A stretch of 64,000 bases of DNA from Bacteroidota bacterium (GCA_020161835.1 JAIUNL010000006.1:62001-126000); one strand, 5' to 3'; positions 23,903 to 33,446 are shown, counted from the stretch's first letter. Notes: generated from the sequence alone by a model not told the origin. Program-made: numbers and translations.

Positions 23903-25432
23903 ATGCTGTCTCAAACTTATTCTGCTGCAACCGTTGGCGTTGATGCCTATATCGTTGAAGTTGAATGCAATCTCGAAGGTTTGCTTCCCCATTTTGTTAC
24001 CGTCGGGTTACCTGATTCTGCTGTTAAGGAATCGAAGGAGCGGGTGGCTGGTGCCATCAAAAATTCCGGTTTTACTTTCCCAACAAAAAAAGTAACCATT
24101 AATCTTGCCCCCGCTGATGTCAGAAAAGAAGGATCAGGATTTGATTTACCGATTGCAATGGGCATTCTGGCAGCATCGGGTCAGGTTGAATTTCAAGAAA
24201 TGAACAAATTCCTGCTGCTGGGTGAACTTTCACTTGAAGGGAAAATCCGGCCGGTGAAAGGCGTGCTTCCAATTGCAGTCTCCGCTTTGAAACGGGGATA
24301 TCAGGGTGTTTTGGTTCCTGAAGAAAATGTGAATGAAGCTGCTGTTGTTGCCGGACTTGAAGTTTATCCGGTTGCCAGTTTACAGGAAGCGGTTGATTTT
24401 TTCAACGGCAAAAGAAAAGATCCGCATCAGGTGGATATCGGAAGTTTATTTCAGAGCGGATCGGTTTATCACGAAGATTTTGCTGACGTCAAAGGACAGG
24501 AAAATGTAAAGCGTGCCATCGAAGTTGCTGCGGCTGGCGGACATAATATCATCATGATTGGACCTCCCGGAAGCGGTAAAACCATGCTTGCCCGCCGGAT
24601 TCCAACCATTCTTCCTGCGTTAACGCTTGCCGAAGCCCTTGAATGTACGAAAATCCATTCTGTTTCTGGGTTACTCCCCGAAAAAGCTGCTTTACTGTCT
24701 TCAAGACCGTTCCGGTCGCCACATCATACAGTTTCAGATGTGGCTTTGGTTGGTGGCGGACATCATCCACGGCCTGGAGAGATTTCTCTGGCACATCACG
24801 GTGTTTTATTTTTGGATGAATTGCCTGAATTTCAGCGAAATGCACTTGAAGTCATGCGACAACCTATGGAAGATGGCCGGGTTTGTATTTCCCGTGCTAC
24901 GGTTTCGGTTGATTATCCGGCTCAGTTTATGTTGGTGGCTTCCATGAATCCGTGTCCGTGCGGATATTACACCGATCCAAATCATGAGTGTTCCTGCAAC
25001 CCGAATTCGATTCAGCGGTATGTGTCGAAAATCTCGGGTCCTTTGCTTGACCGGATTGATATTCACTGCGAAGTGCCGGCTGTCGGTTACAGGGAACTGT
25101 CACAAAAAGCGCCGGGTGAATCGTCAGTTTCGATCCGTGACCGGGTTGTGAATGCACGAAATCTGCAGCTTCAGCGGTTTAACGGAAAGGCGATTTACTG
25201 CAATGCCCAGATGAAATCGAAAGATATCCGGAATTTCTGCAAACTGGATGATGCCGGACATCAGCTTCTCAAAATCGCCATGGACCGGATTGGTCTTTCG
25301 GCCCGTGCGTATGACCGGATTTTAAAAGTGAGCAGAACTATAGCGGATCTGGCAGGATCGGAACATATCCGTGCAGAACATTTGTCTGAGGCGATTCAGT
25401 ACCGTTCGCTGGACAGGAATTTGTTTAATTAG
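23903..25432 (+). CDS. YifB/ComM-family AAA+ ATPase
   Basis: A 509-residue Mg-chelatase-like AAA+ protein. ComM is a hexameric helicase promoting branch migration during natural transformation, and its relatives are widespread. The N-terminal Lon-protease-like domain (residues about 1-170) includes [15 protein letters not shown] and [17 protein letters not shown]. The AAA+ domain has Walker A in [15 protein letters not shown], Walker B in [11 protein letters not shown], and MNPCPCGYY, a metal-binding-like Cys segment typical of the family. The ATG at 23903 is preceded by GAGGG. It stands alone between terminator-bounded neighbours. Confidence 0.92.
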   Translation: MLSQTYSAATVGVDAYIVEVECNLEGLLPHFVTVGLPDSAVKESKERVAGAIKNSGFTFPTKKVTINLAPADVRKEGSGFDLPIAMGILAASGQVEFQEMNKFLLLGELSLEGKIRPVKGVLPIAVSALKRGYQGVLVPEENVNEAAVVAGLEVYPVASLQEAVDFFNGKRKDPHQVDIGSLFQSGSVYHEDFADVKGQENVKRAIEVAAAGGHNIIMIGPPGSGKTMLARRIPTILPALTLAEALECTKIHSVSGLLPEKAALLSSRPFRSPHHTVSDVALVGGGHHPRPGEISLAHHGVLFLDELPEFQRNALEVMRQPMEDGRVCISRATVSVDYPAQFMLVASMNPCPCGYYTDPNHECSCNPNSIQRYVSKISGPLLDRIDIHCEVPAVGYRELSQKAPGESSVSIRDRVVNARNLQLQRFNGKAIYCNAQMKSKDIRNFCKLDDAGHQLLKIAMDRIGLSARAYDRILKVSRTIADLAGSEHIRAEHLSEAIQYRSLDRNLFN

Positions 25433-25569
25433 GTGGGGATGGATTTCAATTGACTTAACACATGGTATAACTACTGTTATTTTGGTGATTATTCAACCCC
25501 GTTGGGGTGAAAATTCTGAAATTTCACATTTATCATTAACCATTTACTCTTAAGCATTATCCGTTTTCC

Positions 25570-25577
25570 TATCTTTG
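25570..25577 (+). promoter_or_regulatory. TAnnTTTG -7 element before aat
   Basis: TATCTTTG, followed by GC, lies five bases before the aat start codon, so the transcript would be nearly leaderless. No convincing TTTG -33 element is seen at the 20-base spacing. Confidence 0.4.
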
Positions 25578-25582
25578 CAGTT

Positions 25583-26167
25583 ATGGAAGAACCAGAAATT
25601 ACCCCTGAACTTATTTTAAATGCGTATTGCCAGGGCATCTTTCCAATGGCAGAACCTGAAACAGGTGAAATTGCCTGGTACTCGCCAGACCCAAGAGGGA
25701 TTTTCCCAATTGAAACTTATCAACCTAAAAAGTCCCTCCGAAATATCCTGAACCGGAAGTATTTTGAAGTCCGGATTAATTACGATTTTGAAGCTACTAT
25801 GCTTGGTTGTGCTGAAAACCGTGAAACCTGGATTTCTGACCAGATTATTAACTGGTATTGTGAACTCAATTTTCTCGGGTTTGCCCATTCAGTTGAAACC
25901 TGGCGGGATGGTAAATTAGTTGGTGGATTGTATGGGGTTGCAATCGGACAGGCATTTTTTGGTGAATCCATGTTTTCCCGGGAATCCAACGCCAGTAAAG
26001 TGGCTCTTCACAACCTTATCATGCGTTTAAAAGAAAGAAAATTCACGCTTTTGGACACTCAATTTACGACCGATCATCTTGAATTCATGGGCGCAGTCAA
26101 CATTCCCAAAAAAGAGTATCTGAAGCTTTTATCCAAGGCTATAACAAAACCGGCAAAGTTTGACTGA
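25583..26167 (+). CDS. aat: Leucyl/phenylalanyl-tRNA-protein transferase Aat
   Basis: Adds Leu or Phe from aminoacyl-tRNA to N-terminal Arg/Lys, marking proteins for the Clp N-end rule pathway. The 194-residue protein has YCQGIFPMAEP, WYSPDPRGIFP, GLYGVAIGQAFFGESMFS and DTQFTTDHLEFMGAV, all diagnostic. It is slightly short of the E. coli enzyme, as is common in Bacteroidota. A shared terminator separates it from the convergent CorA-like gene. Confidence 0.93.
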   Translation: MEEPEITPELILNAYCQGIFPMAEPETGEIAWYSPDPRGIFPIETYQPKKSLRNILNRKYFEVRINYDFEATMLGCAENRETWISDQIINWYCELNFLGFAHSVETWRDGKLVGGLYGVAIGQAFFGESMFSRESNASKVALHNLIMRLKERKFTLLDTQFTTDHLEFMGAVNIPKKEYLKLLSKAITKPAKFD

Positions 26168-26190
26168 AGGCCAGAAAAAAGTAAATGGTA

Positions 26191-26222
26191 AAAAAAAGGC
26201 GGGTTATTTCCCGCCTTTTTTT
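26191..26222. terminator. Bidirectional terminator between aat and the CorA-like gene
   Basis: The stem GGCGGG/CCCGCC is extended by an A tract on the left and a T tract on the right, with loop TTATTT. It serves both convergent genes; its right edge touches the stop codon of the minus-strand gene. Confidence 0.9.
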
Positions 26223-27142
26223 TACCATTTCTTCAACTTCCAAAAGGTAAGGAACCCGAGTACTGAAGCAAAGCTCAAACTCATAACGATCAGAAATGCA
26301 TACGGATTATCTTCCATCGGGATTTTCACATTCATTGAGAATGCACTGACCACAAAGGTTGGAACCATAATTCCAATGGTGATAATGTTCAGGGTTTTCA
26401 TCAGAATATTCAGGTTGTTACCTACAATTGAAGCTCTGGCATCCATTAAATCAGCAAGAACAGACGTATAAATTTCTGCCTGCCGGTAACATTGTCTGTT
26501 TTCAATGGAAAGATCTTCAAGAAATTCCTGATCATCAGTTGTGAACTGAAGTTTGGGAGCATTCAGCCTGAGGCGTTCAATCACGTGGCCATTTGCATTG
26601 ATGGCGTTAAGATAATAGACCATTGATTTCTGAAGGGAAAATAAAAGAATCAGGTTTTTGTTTTCCATAGCCTGATTGATTTTTCCTTCGATTTCATCAG
26701 TAATTTGATTAATGGCCTTTAAATGCTGAGTAAAGTGGATAATGTTGGTATTGAGAATCTTCATTATCAGGTCAGAAAGTCCAGATATCTTGTTAAATCT
26801 GCGCCCTTCCGGGAATTCCCAGTTATCACCCGTGACAATTAACAGCTTGTTAGTGAAAACAAAAAGTCCAACTGACTGGATTTTAAATTCAAATGATTTA
26901 TCACCAGAATAGTTTCTGGGGCTTTTAAAAATGATAACCCAATGGTCATCTTCAAACTCAATACGGGGTACTTCATCAGGGTCAAGGGCAGACTGAACAG
27001 TATGGGAATCCAGTCCGTATTTATCAACAAGATTCTGAATATCATTTTCAGAAGGGTGACGAAAAATCAAAACCGGAATACCGGTTTCTGATTCCTGAAA
27101 TTCCTGAATACGGTTGTTGTCAAGCAGATATTTTGAGATCAT
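26222..27142 (-). CDS. CorA-family divalent-cation channel with variant SMN motif
   Basis: A 306-residue CorA-like protein. The cytoplasmic alpha/beta domain (residues 1-130) is followed by long pore-lining helices (about 135-260) and two C-terminal membrane helices (about 250-272 and 282-300). The signature between the membrane helices, normally GMN, reads S-M-N at 269-271 (AFSMNVKIP), so the Gly that shapes the selectivity loop is replaced. The end of the pore helix (MKTLNIITIGIMVPT) is otherwise typical. Mg2+ transport is the family function, but the altered motif may change selectivity. AGAGG precedes the ATG. Confidence 0.82.
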   Translation of the reverse strand: MISKYLLDNNRIQEFQESETGIPVLIFRHPSENDIQNLVDKYGLDSHTVQSALDPDEVPRIEFEDDHWVIIFKSPRNYSGDKSFEFKIQSVGLFVFTNKLLIVTGDNWEFPEGRRFNKISGLSDLIMKILNTNIIHFTQHLKAINQITDEIEGKINQAMENKNLILLFSLQKSMVYYLNAINANGHVIERLRLNAPKLQFTTDDQEFLEDLSIENRQCYRQAEIYTSVLADLMDARASIVGNNLNILMKTLNIITIGIMVPTFVVSAFSMNVKIPMEDNPYAFLIVMSLSFASVLGFLTFWKLKKW

Positions 27143-27300
27143 AAAACCTCTTTTCTAAAGGCTGAAAGGTTTTTTTCGAAACCGGAGGGCTGATGCAGAT
27201 AATTGGACTTATTTATCGTTTTAAGGTAGGTGTTTTTTGTGGGAATGAAAAGATAGACTGGGTGGATTTCGAGAATTTTAAGCGGGTTCTAATGGAAACA

Positions 27301-27329
27301 GAGAAACTCAGTTGGGCACCGAGTTTCTC
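27301..27329. other. Hairpin downstream of the calcium-repeat protein gene
   Basis: GAGAAACTC pairs exactly with GAGTTTCTC around an 11-base loop, 36 bases beyond the stop of the minus-strand gene. The T run is weak, so it may be an inefficient terminator or an RNA-stabilising hairpin. Confidence 0.5.
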
Positions 27330-27364
27330 AGTAAGATTGTCAATGATTGAGGACAGCTGGGCAT

Positions 27365-27754
27365 TTACTTCATTTTGCCCTGACCAGTTCCATTACAAGT
27401 GCCGGTTCCTGAACCTGAACCTTTATTTCCGCCCTTGTTTCCTTTACCAGAACCATTTTTGCCACCCTTGGTTCCGTTACCATTTTTACCACCGTTTTTT
27501 GAACCGGCATTGTCATTGATTCCGTCGCCGTTGGCATCCACATATCCTTTACCTGATTTCACGCCTGTGTAATCAGCATCTTGACCGTTGGGAATTCCAT
27601 CGCCATCAGCATCAGGGGCGTTGTCATTAAAACCGTCACCATTCATGTCAACAAATCTTGGTCCGTGTTGAGTTGGTGTGGTTTGAGCAGTTGCAGCAGT
27701 TGCCATGAAAATAAGAAGTCCGGCAAGTGTGAGAAGAGTTGAGAAGCGTTTCAT
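27365..27754 (-). CDS. Secreted protein with Asp-rich calcium-type repeats and Gly-rich tail
   Basis: A 129-residue exported protein. A signal peptide (LLTLAGLLIFMATAATA) is followed by three thrombospondin-type-3/EF-hand-like loops: DMNGDGFNDN, DADGDGIPNGQD and DANGDGINDN. The last third is a Gly/Asn/Lys/Ser low-complexity tail with almost no hydrophobic residues and a single Cys. The loops have the DxDxDG spacing of calcium ligands. The start at 27754 gives a proper signal sequence; the longer frame does not. The role is unknown, perhaps matrix or mineral binding. It does not carry a T9SS C-terminal domain that I can see. Confidence 0.75.
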   Translation of the reverse strand: MKRFSTLLTLAGLLIFMATAATAQTTPTQHGPRFVDMNGDGFNDNAPDADGDGIPNGQDADYTGVKSGKGYVDANGDGINDNAGSKNGGKNGNGTKGGKNGSGKGNKGGNKGSGSGTGTCNGTGQGKMK

Positions 27755-27956
27755 GATTTTATCCTTTGAGTTTGGTTTGTTTTCCCTGGTGGTTGTCATC
27801 AGGAGTTGTCTGTTGTTAATTCAATTGCCGTGCCGAAAAATCGGGGAAACTGGAAAGTGAAAAAAATACAAAGGATAAGTCGTATATAAATAAGGGGTTG
27901 TGGATATTGTAAGTTAATAAATCAATCCCATTTTCACGGATCTGATTAACCTGAGA

Positions 27957-27993
27957 AGCGACCGTCCGGTCGTAAAACCGACCAGACGGACGA
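27957..27993. other. GC-rich hairpin after the TonB receptor gene
   Basis: CGTCCGGTCG pairs with CGACCAGACG (one G-T pair) around TAAAAC, just downstream of the minus-strand receptor gene that ends at 27999. Possibly its terminator, though the T run on that strand is poor. Confidence 0.5.
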
Positions 27994-27998
27994 AAAAA

Positions 27999-29852
27999 TC
28001 AATACATCATTCTTAGGTTTAGGCGGATTGTAGTTCCGGGTTCCAAAACTTTAAATCCACTCGAAAACGGATCTCTGACATAAGACAGGTGTCTCGTATA
28101 AGTGTGGTTGAGCAGGTTTTCAACATCAAGTTCCAGATAAACCGGTGAAAGGTCTGCAAAGAGCCCGGCATCCAACCGGTTCCAGGCTTTTCCGGAAGTT
28201 TCAAGCAATCCGGAATCAACCCGTTTCTGCACATTTTCCCAGGTATGTCTCAGCCAAAACCGGGTTCCAAAATAAACCGGTGATTTTAATGTCGAAATCA
28301 GCTGAAGAGGAAGAATTTCAGTAAGAGGTTTGCCGGTTGTCCGGTTTTCGCCATACGTGTAAACCAATCGTGAATCAGCAAATTCAGAATTGGCACCAAC
28401 TGTAAGGCCTGCAAGAAAGGCATTGATGTTCGTATAAGTTTGATATTTTTGCGTGCCGACTGTTCTTGCAGAAGGACTCACATAATCCAGAATATAACTT
28501 CCGAACAGATCAGCAGAAAAAACAGACCACTGCAGATTTGTTTTTAATGAACTTCTGATCGGTTGAGTTAAAGTCGGATTTCCACTCCACCAGGGTTTAC
28601 CTGCCATCCGTTGAACTTTAACGAACAAAGCCTCAGCTTCCGGGAAATCTGCTGAAAAATCCAACATGCTGCTCAACGTGAGTTGATCTGCAAACAATTC
28701 AGTACGAGTTACCGATAGACCCGCAACAGGGAAAATGCGATTATCTTCAGCATCCTGATAAACTGCTTTGTAATAGGCCGTATTTTTATCATCACCAGTC
28801 TGATAGGTAGCAAATCCACCTTTACCAGTAATTTGAAACCCGGCAGCATTTATCGTATAAATGATATTTCCGGCAAAAAGTCCAACAGCCGGCAATAAAT
28901 GATTATTGAGAGTCATCATTCCGTTTGCCATGACAATTTTGTTATCGGCGTCCCAATTCCGGTAGTAAACTTCAAATAAATCTGATTTTAGTCCAACCGT
29001 CAGATTTTTTGCATCTGTTTCCATTGGCATGGAATTCACTCTCAGTTCATTGTTCATCAGGTGATCGGTGTAGTTGAAATATAGTTTGTAGGATTCAAAT
29101 CCGACAGATCCGTTATAAACCACACTTTTAATTTCATCCATCTGCAGGTACGGAAATGAAATATTTTCAGAAATCATCAGGTTTGCTGAATAATCCCAAC
29201 TTCCCGCTTGGCCCATGAATGTTCCTTCTCCCAGTCTGAAACTGGTATTTTCCTTGTAACCATACAGATCTTTGAAAGATTTTCCGTTTCCGGCAGAATA
29301 GGGAAGACCGGTTGCAAACCGAAAAGACGCCCGGTTATTAAAACCTTCACCCAATACCGAAATGTCAGTTTCGGAAGTGTGACCGGTAATATGTGAAGCT
29401 GATCCGGAAAAGAGTAAAGCCTCCCTGGGCCGTGACCGGTGGATAACAATTGCACCACCAAGTCCTGATTGAAGATTGGCAGATGATTTTACCAGTTCAA
29501 CCGATTCTATTTCAATTGGGTTGATTCTGGAAAGTGGTGCATCCATCCGCATCGGACAGGCGTTGTGGTACCGTTCACCATCAATAATGACCGTAAAATC
29601 GCCACGTTTCATACCGTCAGCATAAACATCCTGAGCTAAAAACGAACCTTTGGTAATAATATTAAATCCACCAAGTTCAAGAATCGAATTCATTTTGCTC
29701 TTTTCCATCGGGAAAACCTGCTGACTGAGCGTATATTTTTTACCGAAAACGGTAATTTGCTTTAAATCATAGACCTTTGTTGAATCCTGTGCAAGAATTG
29801 AATTTGCATATAATACGAGTAACAGACCTGATAATATTATTCTGTAAAGCAC
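27999..29852 (-). CDS. TonB-dependent outer-membrane receptor, OprC/NosA-like (copper)
   Basis: A 617-residue TonB-dependent transporter. A signal peptide (residues 1-21) is followed by a plug domain with GGFNIITKGSFLAQDVYADG and SVELVKSSANLQSGLGGAIVI, then a beta-barrel ending in the aromatic residue of RLNLRMMY. The plug loop has DGERYHNACPMRMDAP, with Cys99 and Met103 in the CxxxM arrangement used by OprC to bind copper, preceded by His96. This supports copper import or sensing. The start is a GTG at 29852, preceded by GGAGG. It is cotranscribed after a 94-base gap with the upstream Cys-rich small protein, a pairing common in Bacteroidota. Confidence 0.83.
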   Translation of the reverse strand: MLYRIILSGLLLVLYANSILAQDSTKVYDLKQITVFGKKYTLSQQVFPMEKSKMNSILELGGFNIITKGSFLAQDVYADGMKRGDFTVIIDGERYHNACPMRMDAPLSRINPIEIESVELVKSSANLQSGLGGAIVIHRSRPREALLFSGSASHITGHTSETDISVLGEGFNNRASFRFATGLPYSAGNGKSFKDLYGYKENTSFRLGEGTFMGQAGSWDYSANLMISENISFPYLQMDEIKSVVYNGSVGFESYKLYFNYTDHLMNNELRVNSMPMETDAKNLTVGLKSDLFEVYYRNWDADNKIVMANGMMTLNNHLLPAVGLFAGNIIYTINAAGFQITGKGGFATYQTGDDKNTAYYKAVYQDAEDNRIFPVAGLSVTRTELFADQLTLSSMLDFSADFPEAEALFVKVQRMAGKPWWSGNPTLTQPIRSSLKTNLQWSVFSADLFGSYILDYVSPSARTVGTQKYQTYTNINAFLAGLTVGANSEFADSRLVYTYGENRTTGKPLTEILPLQLISTLKSPVYFGTRFWLRHTWENVQKRVDSGLLETSGKAWNRLDAGLFADLSPVYLELDVENLLNHTYTRHLSYVRDPFSSGFKVLEPGTTIRLNLRMMY

Positions 29853-29946
29853 AAAGCCTCCATAAATTGAGTTAAGTCATTTAATAAAAATGAAAAACGG
29901 GAACACCTGAAGTGAACCGTAAATTAAAAAACAAGGGAGAAAAGAC

Positions 29947-30351
29947 TCAGACTAAAACGGGAGGTTTGATCAGCTCTGAAGTATAACCGGCAGAGAGATA
30001 TTGGGAGTTATTGTTTTTTCGGAAGGAAGTTAACTTACACACCAGACCGGGCAAAATTGCCGGCTGTTGGGTAAATTCAGAAACTGATAATTTCGAAATC
30101 AATTTAGGGAGCTGAGATTCACCTGCTTTTAACGGATCAGGTTGTTCTTCTTCATCGACGGCTTTTACTTGTTTTTTGAGGTAACATTTTCCGTCGCAGG
30201 CGACCACCTTTTTTTCACAGACAGAATTGGCAATTGATTGCTGTTTCAGAAAAAACAAGCCATAGATCATCCCGATCCGGTTTACCTGGATAAAAACAAG
30301 CAATAAAGCAATTGCGGGAATAAGCCGTGATGTCGAAAAAAATCGAATCAT
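29947..30351 (-). CDS. Small membrane-anchored Cys-motif protein paired with the TonB receptor
   Basis: A 134-residue protein with one N-terminal membrane helix (LIPAIALLLVFIQVNRIG), then SVCEKKVVACDGKCYLKKQ, a C-x7-C-x3-C cluster of a kind recurrent in small Bacteroidota proteins encoded next to TonB receptors. The remainder is Lys/Ser/Leu-rich and poorly conserved-looking, with one further Cys. The cluster could bind copper(I), matching the copper-type receptor downstream. Function not established. Confidence 0.65.
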   Translation of the reverse strand: MIRFFSTSRLIPAIALLLVFIQVNRIGMIYGLFFLKQQSIANSVCEKKVVACDGKCYLKKQVKAVDEEEQPDPLKAGESQLPKLISKLSVSEFTQQPAILPGLVCKLTSFRKNNNSQYLSAGYTSELIKPPVLV

Positions 30352-30363
30352 AATTAGGGATTA

Positions 30364-30517
30364 ACCACGAAAAGCACGAAACACACGAAAAAATACCAAA
30401 AGACAGTTTTTTATGGAAATGCAAATAACTTTGAAACCATTTTTGAAATGGTAAAATTGGCATTTAACTAAAAGAATTTGTCTCCTTTCGTGTATTTCGT
30501 GTGTTTCGTGGTAAAAG
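30364..30517. repeat. Inverted CACGAAA/TTTCGTG repeat island
   Basis: The left arm (30364-30391) has ACCACGAAAAGCACGAAACA and further CACGAAA copies. The right arm (30486-30517) is its near-complement (TTTCGTGTATTTCGTGTG and TTCGTGGT). About 90 bases of AT-rich sequence without a gene lie between. It separates the copper locus from leucine dehydrogenase. Confidence 0.8.
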
Positions 30518-30526
30518 TATTGTGTT

Positions 30527-31645
30527 TTACCGGTGCCGTCCGCTCATTTCACCGAGACGACCGGAGAATTCACTTTTGCTCACATAAACTGATTTGATTC
30601 CGCCGATGAGTTCCAGACGTTTTTCAGCAAACAGATTTGCAGCTTCGTAGGTCGGAATGTTGTTTTCACGGGCGATGGAATAAATTTTGAGCATCAGATC
30701 ATAAATACTTCTTGCCTGAGTTAATGCTTTTTCCTGATTGTAACCTTCAAGTTCATTGGCAACGTTAATCAGTCCGCCGGCATTGATCACATAGTCAGGT
30801 GCGTAGAGAATTCCTTTTTCAAGAAGCATTTGTCCGTGTTTTTTCTCATCAGCAAGCTGATTGTTTGCAGCACCGGCAATGATTTTTGCTTTCATTTTCG
30901 GGATGGTTTCATCGTTTACCGTTGCACCAAGGGCACAGGGTGAATAAACATCCATATCCAGATCAAAAAGTTCGGAAGGTGAAACACCGATTGCACCATA
31001 ATCATTCACAACCCGGGTTACCCGTTCATCATCAATATCGGTGATGTAGACTTTGCATCCTTCTTTTCTTAAATGCCCAACCAGATAAGAGCCCACATGT
31101 CCGGCACCCTGAACCGCAATCGTTTTTCCGGTGAGAACATCCGTACCGAACATTTCTTTTACTGTGGCCTTTATTCCCATGTAAACACCAAGTGCCGTAA
31201 CCGGTGACGGGTCACCCGAACCACCCAGTTGTTTTGAAATTCCGGTTACATATTTCGTTTCAGCACGAACCCATTCCATATCCCGGGTTTCGGTGCCCAC
31301 ATCTTCAGCCGTAATGTACCGACCGGCAAGTCCTTCAATGAACCGGCCGAAAGAACGGAAAAGAGCTTCGTTTTTATCAGTTTTTGGATTTCCGATAATG
31401 ACGGCTTTTCCACCACCGAGATTTAGACCGGCAGCAGCAGCTTTGTAAGTCATTCCGCGGGAAAGGCGAAGCACATCTTTCAGTGCAGCAGCTTCATCTT
31501 CGTAAGCCCACATCCGGGTTCCGCCAAGTGCAGGTCCGAGGGTCGTGTTGTGAATTGCAATGATGGCTCTGAGTCCGGTACGATTGTCAGAAAGATAGAC
31601 AACCTGTTCGTGGTCACGCAGGCTCATCGAATTAAAAACGTCCAT
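30527..31645 (-). CDS. Leucine dehydrogenase (Glu/Leu/Phe/Val dehydrogenase family)
   Basis: NAD-dependent oxidative deamination of branched-chain amino acids. The 372-residue protein has LGPALGGTRMW, the catalytic-Lys segment GLNLGGGKAVI, TAEDVGT, and the Rossmann loop VQGAGHVGSYLVGHL with a following acidic residue (ITDID) favouring NAD. Length matches leucine rather than glutamate dehydrogenase (about 420-450). AGGAGA precedes the ATG. It is the last gene of the uptake operon, 11 bases after the ABC ATPase. The functional link is unclear. Confidence 0.88.
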   Translation of the reverse strand: MDVFNSMSLRDHEQVVYLSDNRTGLRAIIAIHNTTLGPALGGTRMWAYEDEAAALKDVLRLSRGMTYKAAAAGLNLGGGKAVIIGNPKTDKNEALFRSFGRFIEGLAGRYITAEDVGTETRDMEWVRAETKYVTGISKQLGGSGDPSPVTALGVYMGIKATVKEMFGTDVLTGKTIAVQGAGHVGSYLVGHLRKEGCKVYITDIDDERVTRVVNDYGAIGVSPSELFDLDMDVYSPCALGATVNDETIPKMKAKIIAGAANNQLADEKKHGQMLLEKGILYAPDYVINAGGLINVANELEGYNQEKALTQARSIYDLMLKIYSIARENNIPTYEAANLFAEKRLELIGGIKSVYVSKSEFSGRLGEMSGRHR

Positions 31646-31656
31646 TTTTTGGTCTC

Positions 31657-32469
31657 CTATGGTTTGGTCATTGGGTCTGAGTAGGTCCGGAATTCTGAAG
31701 CAGCCACCTGGACATGAATAAAATCATTTTCCTGGCGGATGGTCACCGGTATTTCAAATGCTTCACGGATTGCAGTTTCGGTCAGAACTGCGGATGCAAA
31801 TCCGGATTTATAAAGTTGTCCGCAACGTAAAATCACGGCATGAGTACTGAAACTGGCAGCTAAAGTCAGATCGTGGCAGGCAGTGATTATGGTACAGCCG
31901 GTTTGAATCTGAAGATCTTTCAGCAACCTGAATATTTCAATCTGATGTTTCAGGTCGAGATGGGCTGTGGGTTCATCCAGAATGATGCAGCCGGCTTGCT
32001 GAGCCAGTGCCCGGGCAATCCAAACCCGTTGCTGTTCACCACCCGAAAGCTGGGCAATTGGTTTCCCCTTTAAATGGGAAATGTCAGCCTTTTTGATGGC
32101 AGAATCAATCTGAATCTGGTCATGTTCTGAAAGCAATCCCATCCAGCTTAAATATGGGGTTCTTCCTGTCGAAACCAGTTCTTCAACGACCATGTTGAAA
32201 AGTAAATCCTGCTTTTGGGGAACATAGGCTACATTTTTTGCCCGTTCACCGGCAGAAATGGAACTGAATTCACGTCCGTCAAAAAAAACGGATCCGGAAT
32301 CAGGTGTTAAAATCCCGCACAATAATTTGAGAAGTGTTGATTTTCCGCTGCCATTGGCCCCAACAACAGAAATAAAACTTCCGGCCGGAAAGTCAAAAGA
32401 GACCTGATCAAGGGCGTGAAATTTTAGTCCCGGATAGTGAAAAGAAACCGAGTTAAGCCGAAAACTCAT
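31657..32469 (-). CDS. ABC transporter ATP-binding protein, BtuD/FecE type
   Basis: A 270-residue ATPase of a metal-chelate importer (cobalamin, haem or siderophore class). Walker A GANGSGKST, Q-loop in YVPQKQ, signature LSGGEQQRVWIARAL, Walker B CIILDEP and the switch His in TACHD are all present. The start overlaps the permease stop as ATGA. Together with the permease and binding protein it forms a complete importer. Confidence 0.9.
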   Translation of the reverse strand: MSFRLNSVSFHYPGLKFHALDQVSFDFPAGSFISVVGANGSGKSTLLKLLCGILTPDSGSVFFDGREFSSISAGERAKNVAYVPQKQDLLFNMVVEELVSTGRTPYLSWMGLLSEHDQIQIDSAIKKADISHLKGKPIAQLSGGEQQRVWIARALAQQAGCIILDEPTAHLDLKHQIEIFRLLKDLQIQTGCTIITACHDLTLAASFSTHAVILRCGQLYKSGFASAVLTETAIREAFEIPVTIRQENDFIHVQVAASEFRTYSDPMTKP

Positions 32470-33446
32470 GTGGACTGCTTTCGCATTAAGTCAATAAAAA
32501 AGGGCGCACCAAGAAAGGCGGTAATGGCACCAACGGGAAGTTCAACCGGGAAAAGAGCAGCCCGGGCAATCCAGTCAGCAATCATCAGGAGCATACCGCC
32601 GCCAAGAAAAGAAAACGGAATCAGGTAACGGTGGTCAAAACCATAAAACCGGCGTAAAATGTGCGGAATGACAAGACCAACAAACCCAATAATTCCGCTC
32701 ACACAAACTGCAAGCGCTGTCAGTGCTGAAACATAAAGATAGGAGACTTTCTTAATCCGGTCAACGGGAATCCCAACCTGACTCGCAACTTCTTCTCCGG
32801 TCAAAATCAGGTTGTAGGCGTAGGAATAACGGTAAACAAGCAGAATGATCAGAAGAATAATCGGGAAAAGCGTGAAAATAACGGATGATGATCCAAGGCT
32901 TAGATTGCCCATCAGCCAGGTGATAGCCGTTCTGAGTCCATCGCCAAGAAAAGTGAAGGACATAAAAATCAGAGCCGAGACAAAAGCACCCATCATGACA
33001 CCACCTAAAAGCAGGCGGCCATTGTCAATCCGGCCATAACGGAGCCCGGTAAAATAGACAACTACCATGACCAGAACTGCACCGGTAAAAGCACCACCAA
33101 TCTGAAAAGAAAAGAGAGAAGCACCCAGAATCAACGGAAGGATTGCACCGAAAGAGGCACCTGAACTTATCCCCAGAATGTAGGGTTCGGCAAGCGGATT
33201 TCTGACAATGAGCTGAAGTACAAGTCCTGAAACGGCAAGAGCACCACCGGTCATGAGTCCGTTTATAACTCTTGGCAACCTGACTTCCCACAAGATTGAA
33301 GATAAAATCGGATCGTCAAATCCGTTCAGCAGCATCTGAACCGAAACGCTTCCGGGTTGAACGAAAAGGCAAAAAAGGAAAACGGGGATTAAAACCAAAA
33401 TCCAGACAGAAAGATGAAGCAGAAGTGTGTTTACACGAAAAGTCAT
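32466..33446 (-). CDS. FecCD/BtuC-family permease
   Basis: A 326-residue polytopic permease with about ten membrane segments. Family signatures include RLPRVINGLMTGGALAVSG near the N-terminus, NPLAEPYILGISSGASFGA, and IGFVGLVIPHILRRFYGFDH in the coupling region. It forms the homodimeric channel of a type II ABC importer. Overlaps both neighbours as ATGA. Confidence 0.92.
   Translation of the reverse strand: MTFRVNTLLLHLSVWILVLIPVFLFCLFVQPGSVSVQMLLNGFDDPILSSILWEVRLPRVINGLMTGGALAVSGLVLQLIVRNPLAEPYILGISSGASFGAILPLILGASLFSFQIGGAFTGAVLVMVVVYFTGLRYGRIDNGRLLLGGVMMGAFVSALIFMSFTFLGDGLRTAITWLMGNLSLGSSSVIFTLFPIILLIILLVYRYSYAYNLILTGEEVASQVGIPVDRIKKVSYLYVSALTALAVCVSGIIGFVGLVIPHILRRFYGFDHRYLIPFSFLGGGMLLMIADWIARAALFPVELPVGAITAFLGAPFFIDLMRKQST

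Noticed and set aside
30215..30463. An 82-residue minus-strand frame over the CACGAAA repeat island
   Set aside because: It overlaps the Cys-cluster protein in another frame and is largely repeat-derived.
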